Assembly: GCF_910592395.1 (NCBI RefSeq)
Contig: NC_088316.1
Coordinates: 9,488,001-9,552,000, forward strand
Direction of reading: 5' to 3'
DNA length: 64,000 nt
From: Lineus longissimus
Taxonomy: Eukaryota > Nemertea > Pilidiophora > Heteronemertea > Lineidae
The stretch's first letter is position 1. The number at the start of each line of letters is the position of its first letter. The notes below the pieces were generated by a model that saw nothing but the letters and a program-made list of their open reading frames with translations, did no database searches and was not told the DNA's origin. Made by a program: the position numbers and the translations under genes. Shown piece after piece: positions 63,171 through 64,000 of the stretch.

Positions 63171-64000
63171 GGGTGCACACCCAACCTAGTCAATGATGTA
63201 AATATTACAAAGTTACCTTCTGCACATATTTCAACTAAGTTTAATATTAACACTCGTTCAAAGTTAGGTTTCAAATGTTTATCGTTAAACGCGGATAGCC
63301 TGTTAAATAAGAGATCAGAATTAGAGCAATCGATGTATGTAAGTGAGGCGGACATAGTTGGAGTTTCAGAGATCCTCCCAAAAAACTCTCGCTATCCAGT
63401 CCAAGAGTCAGAATTTAACCTAGATGGATACCATCTTGTCAGCAATATTGGAGCAGATGACAAGCAAAGAGGTGTTGGAATATACGTTATACGTTATACG
63501 TTATAAATTATATTGAATACACCAAGTTAAGCCATAGTGTAAGCGAATTTAAGGAGAGCGTATGGATTGAAATAAAGCTTAGAGACAATGACAAACTTCT
63601 AGTCGGTTGTATATACAGATCACCAAACCCTACGAGGGGTGACAACGAGGAAAAAATGAGGCAAGCACTTTATGAGATCAGCAACCTGGGTTATAGCCAC
63701 TACTTAGTCATGGGCGACTGCAATCACCCAGAGATAGACTTGAATTCATCAACGTCAAACGTAGGACCAAACCACTCAGCCAGTCGTTTTCTTGAGGTAA
63801 TCAGAGACTGCTATTGGTACCAGCATGTGAAGGAACCCACACACTATTGAGGCAATGATTATCCAAATGTACTGGATCTGATATTTATGAATGAGGAGAA
63901 TATGATAGACGAGGTACATATACTCCCTCGTTTGGGTAAAAGCCACCATACTTGCCTAAACTTCCTATATAAATGCTATACCGTAAATAGTAATACGTCC
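63171..64000 (+). pseudogene. LINE ORF2 APE-type endonuclease, running off the window
   Basis: Endonuclease motifs in order: FKCLSLNADSLLNKRSELEQ; EADIVGVSEILPKNSRYPVQ; GVGIYV; WIEIKLRDNDKLLVGCIYRS; HYLVMGDCNHPEIDLN; NDYPNVLDLIFMNEENMIDE; and LGKSHHTCLNF. A short tandem duplication (TATACGTTATACGTTATACG, 63480-63505) shifts the frame after GVGIYV, and TGA at about 63848 (after PTHY) is a further break. The RT domain would lie beyond base 64000. The family may be the same as the RT fragment at 17405-18027, but they do not overlap. Confidence 0.82.

Noticed and set aside
1-64000. tRNA, rRNA or other structural RNA genes
   Set aside because: I looked for T-loop (GGTTCGAATCC-like) and acceptor pairing by eye and found no convincing case; a covariance-model scan would be needed to exclude them.

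Overview
The window looks like animal nuclear DNA, most likely from a marine invertebrate; I cannot name the species. Three observations support this. There are spliced genes with GT..AG introns. There is one isolated exon that reads like the ligand-binding domain of a GABA-B-type receptor. The repeat content is typical of lancelets, hemichordates or molluscs: Polinton/Maverick, Ty3/gypsy, CR1/L2-like LINEs, MULE, pogo, Harbinger, and MITEs with CAGTCC ends. Almost everything else is mobile DNA, much of it nested, so the window is best read as a heavily invaded intergenic or intronic region.

Left part (1-15 kb). A 13.56-kb Ty3/gypsy provirus-like element lies on the minus strand at 1330-14886. 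It has paired LTRs (TG..CA ends, 505 and 511 bp, about 17 substitutions apart by hand count), a 4-bp GAAA target duplication and a polypurine tract. Its pol ORF is an uninterrupted 1288 codons and ends in a chromodomain. An env-like gene follows, with a signal peptide and a basic cleavage site before a fusion-peptide-like stretch, as in baculovirus F / errantivirus Env; it is broken by frame changes. Gag is largely missing. The unusual 5.4-kb stretch between env and the 3' LTR carries, on the opposite strand, a compact two-exon gene of 228 codons with its own polyadenylation signals. I do not recognise its protein. This is the most interesting object in the window.

Middle (15-41.8 kb and 50.1-51.3 kb). 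Decayed Polinton/Maverick DNA is scattered here: two integrase genes, a double-jelly-roll-type major capsid gene, several small Polinton ORFs, and the exonuclease half of a protein-primed DNA polymerase B. It is interrupted by LINE fragments, Tc1-like MITEs, C-rich inverted-repeat elements, a CAGTC-rich inverted-repeat element, and a MULE (31.0-34.6 kb). The MULE has an apparently intact two-exon FLYWCH/MULE transposase and termini made of a GC-rich minisatellite.

Right (41.8-64 kb). A gag-protease retroelement without reverse transcriptase (41812-50110, TSD CCAT) is inserted in a Polinton integrase gene. A second, 5'-truncated member of the same family lies at about 52945-57833. Each copy carries a 1.6-1.7-kb unclassified insertion containing an 81-bp satellite. 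The first copy's 5' LTR also holds an insertion flanked by TTAA. The GABA-B-like exon sits at 52300-52521. A pogo/CENP-B-type transposase gene is interrupted by a MULE-like MITE with a 9-bp target duplication, which itself contains another MITE. A decayed Harbinger element follows, then a direct repeat, then the 5' half of a LINE (PHD-finger ORF1 and APE endonuclease) that runs off the window.

All family assignments are from reading motifs by eye; no database search was possible.
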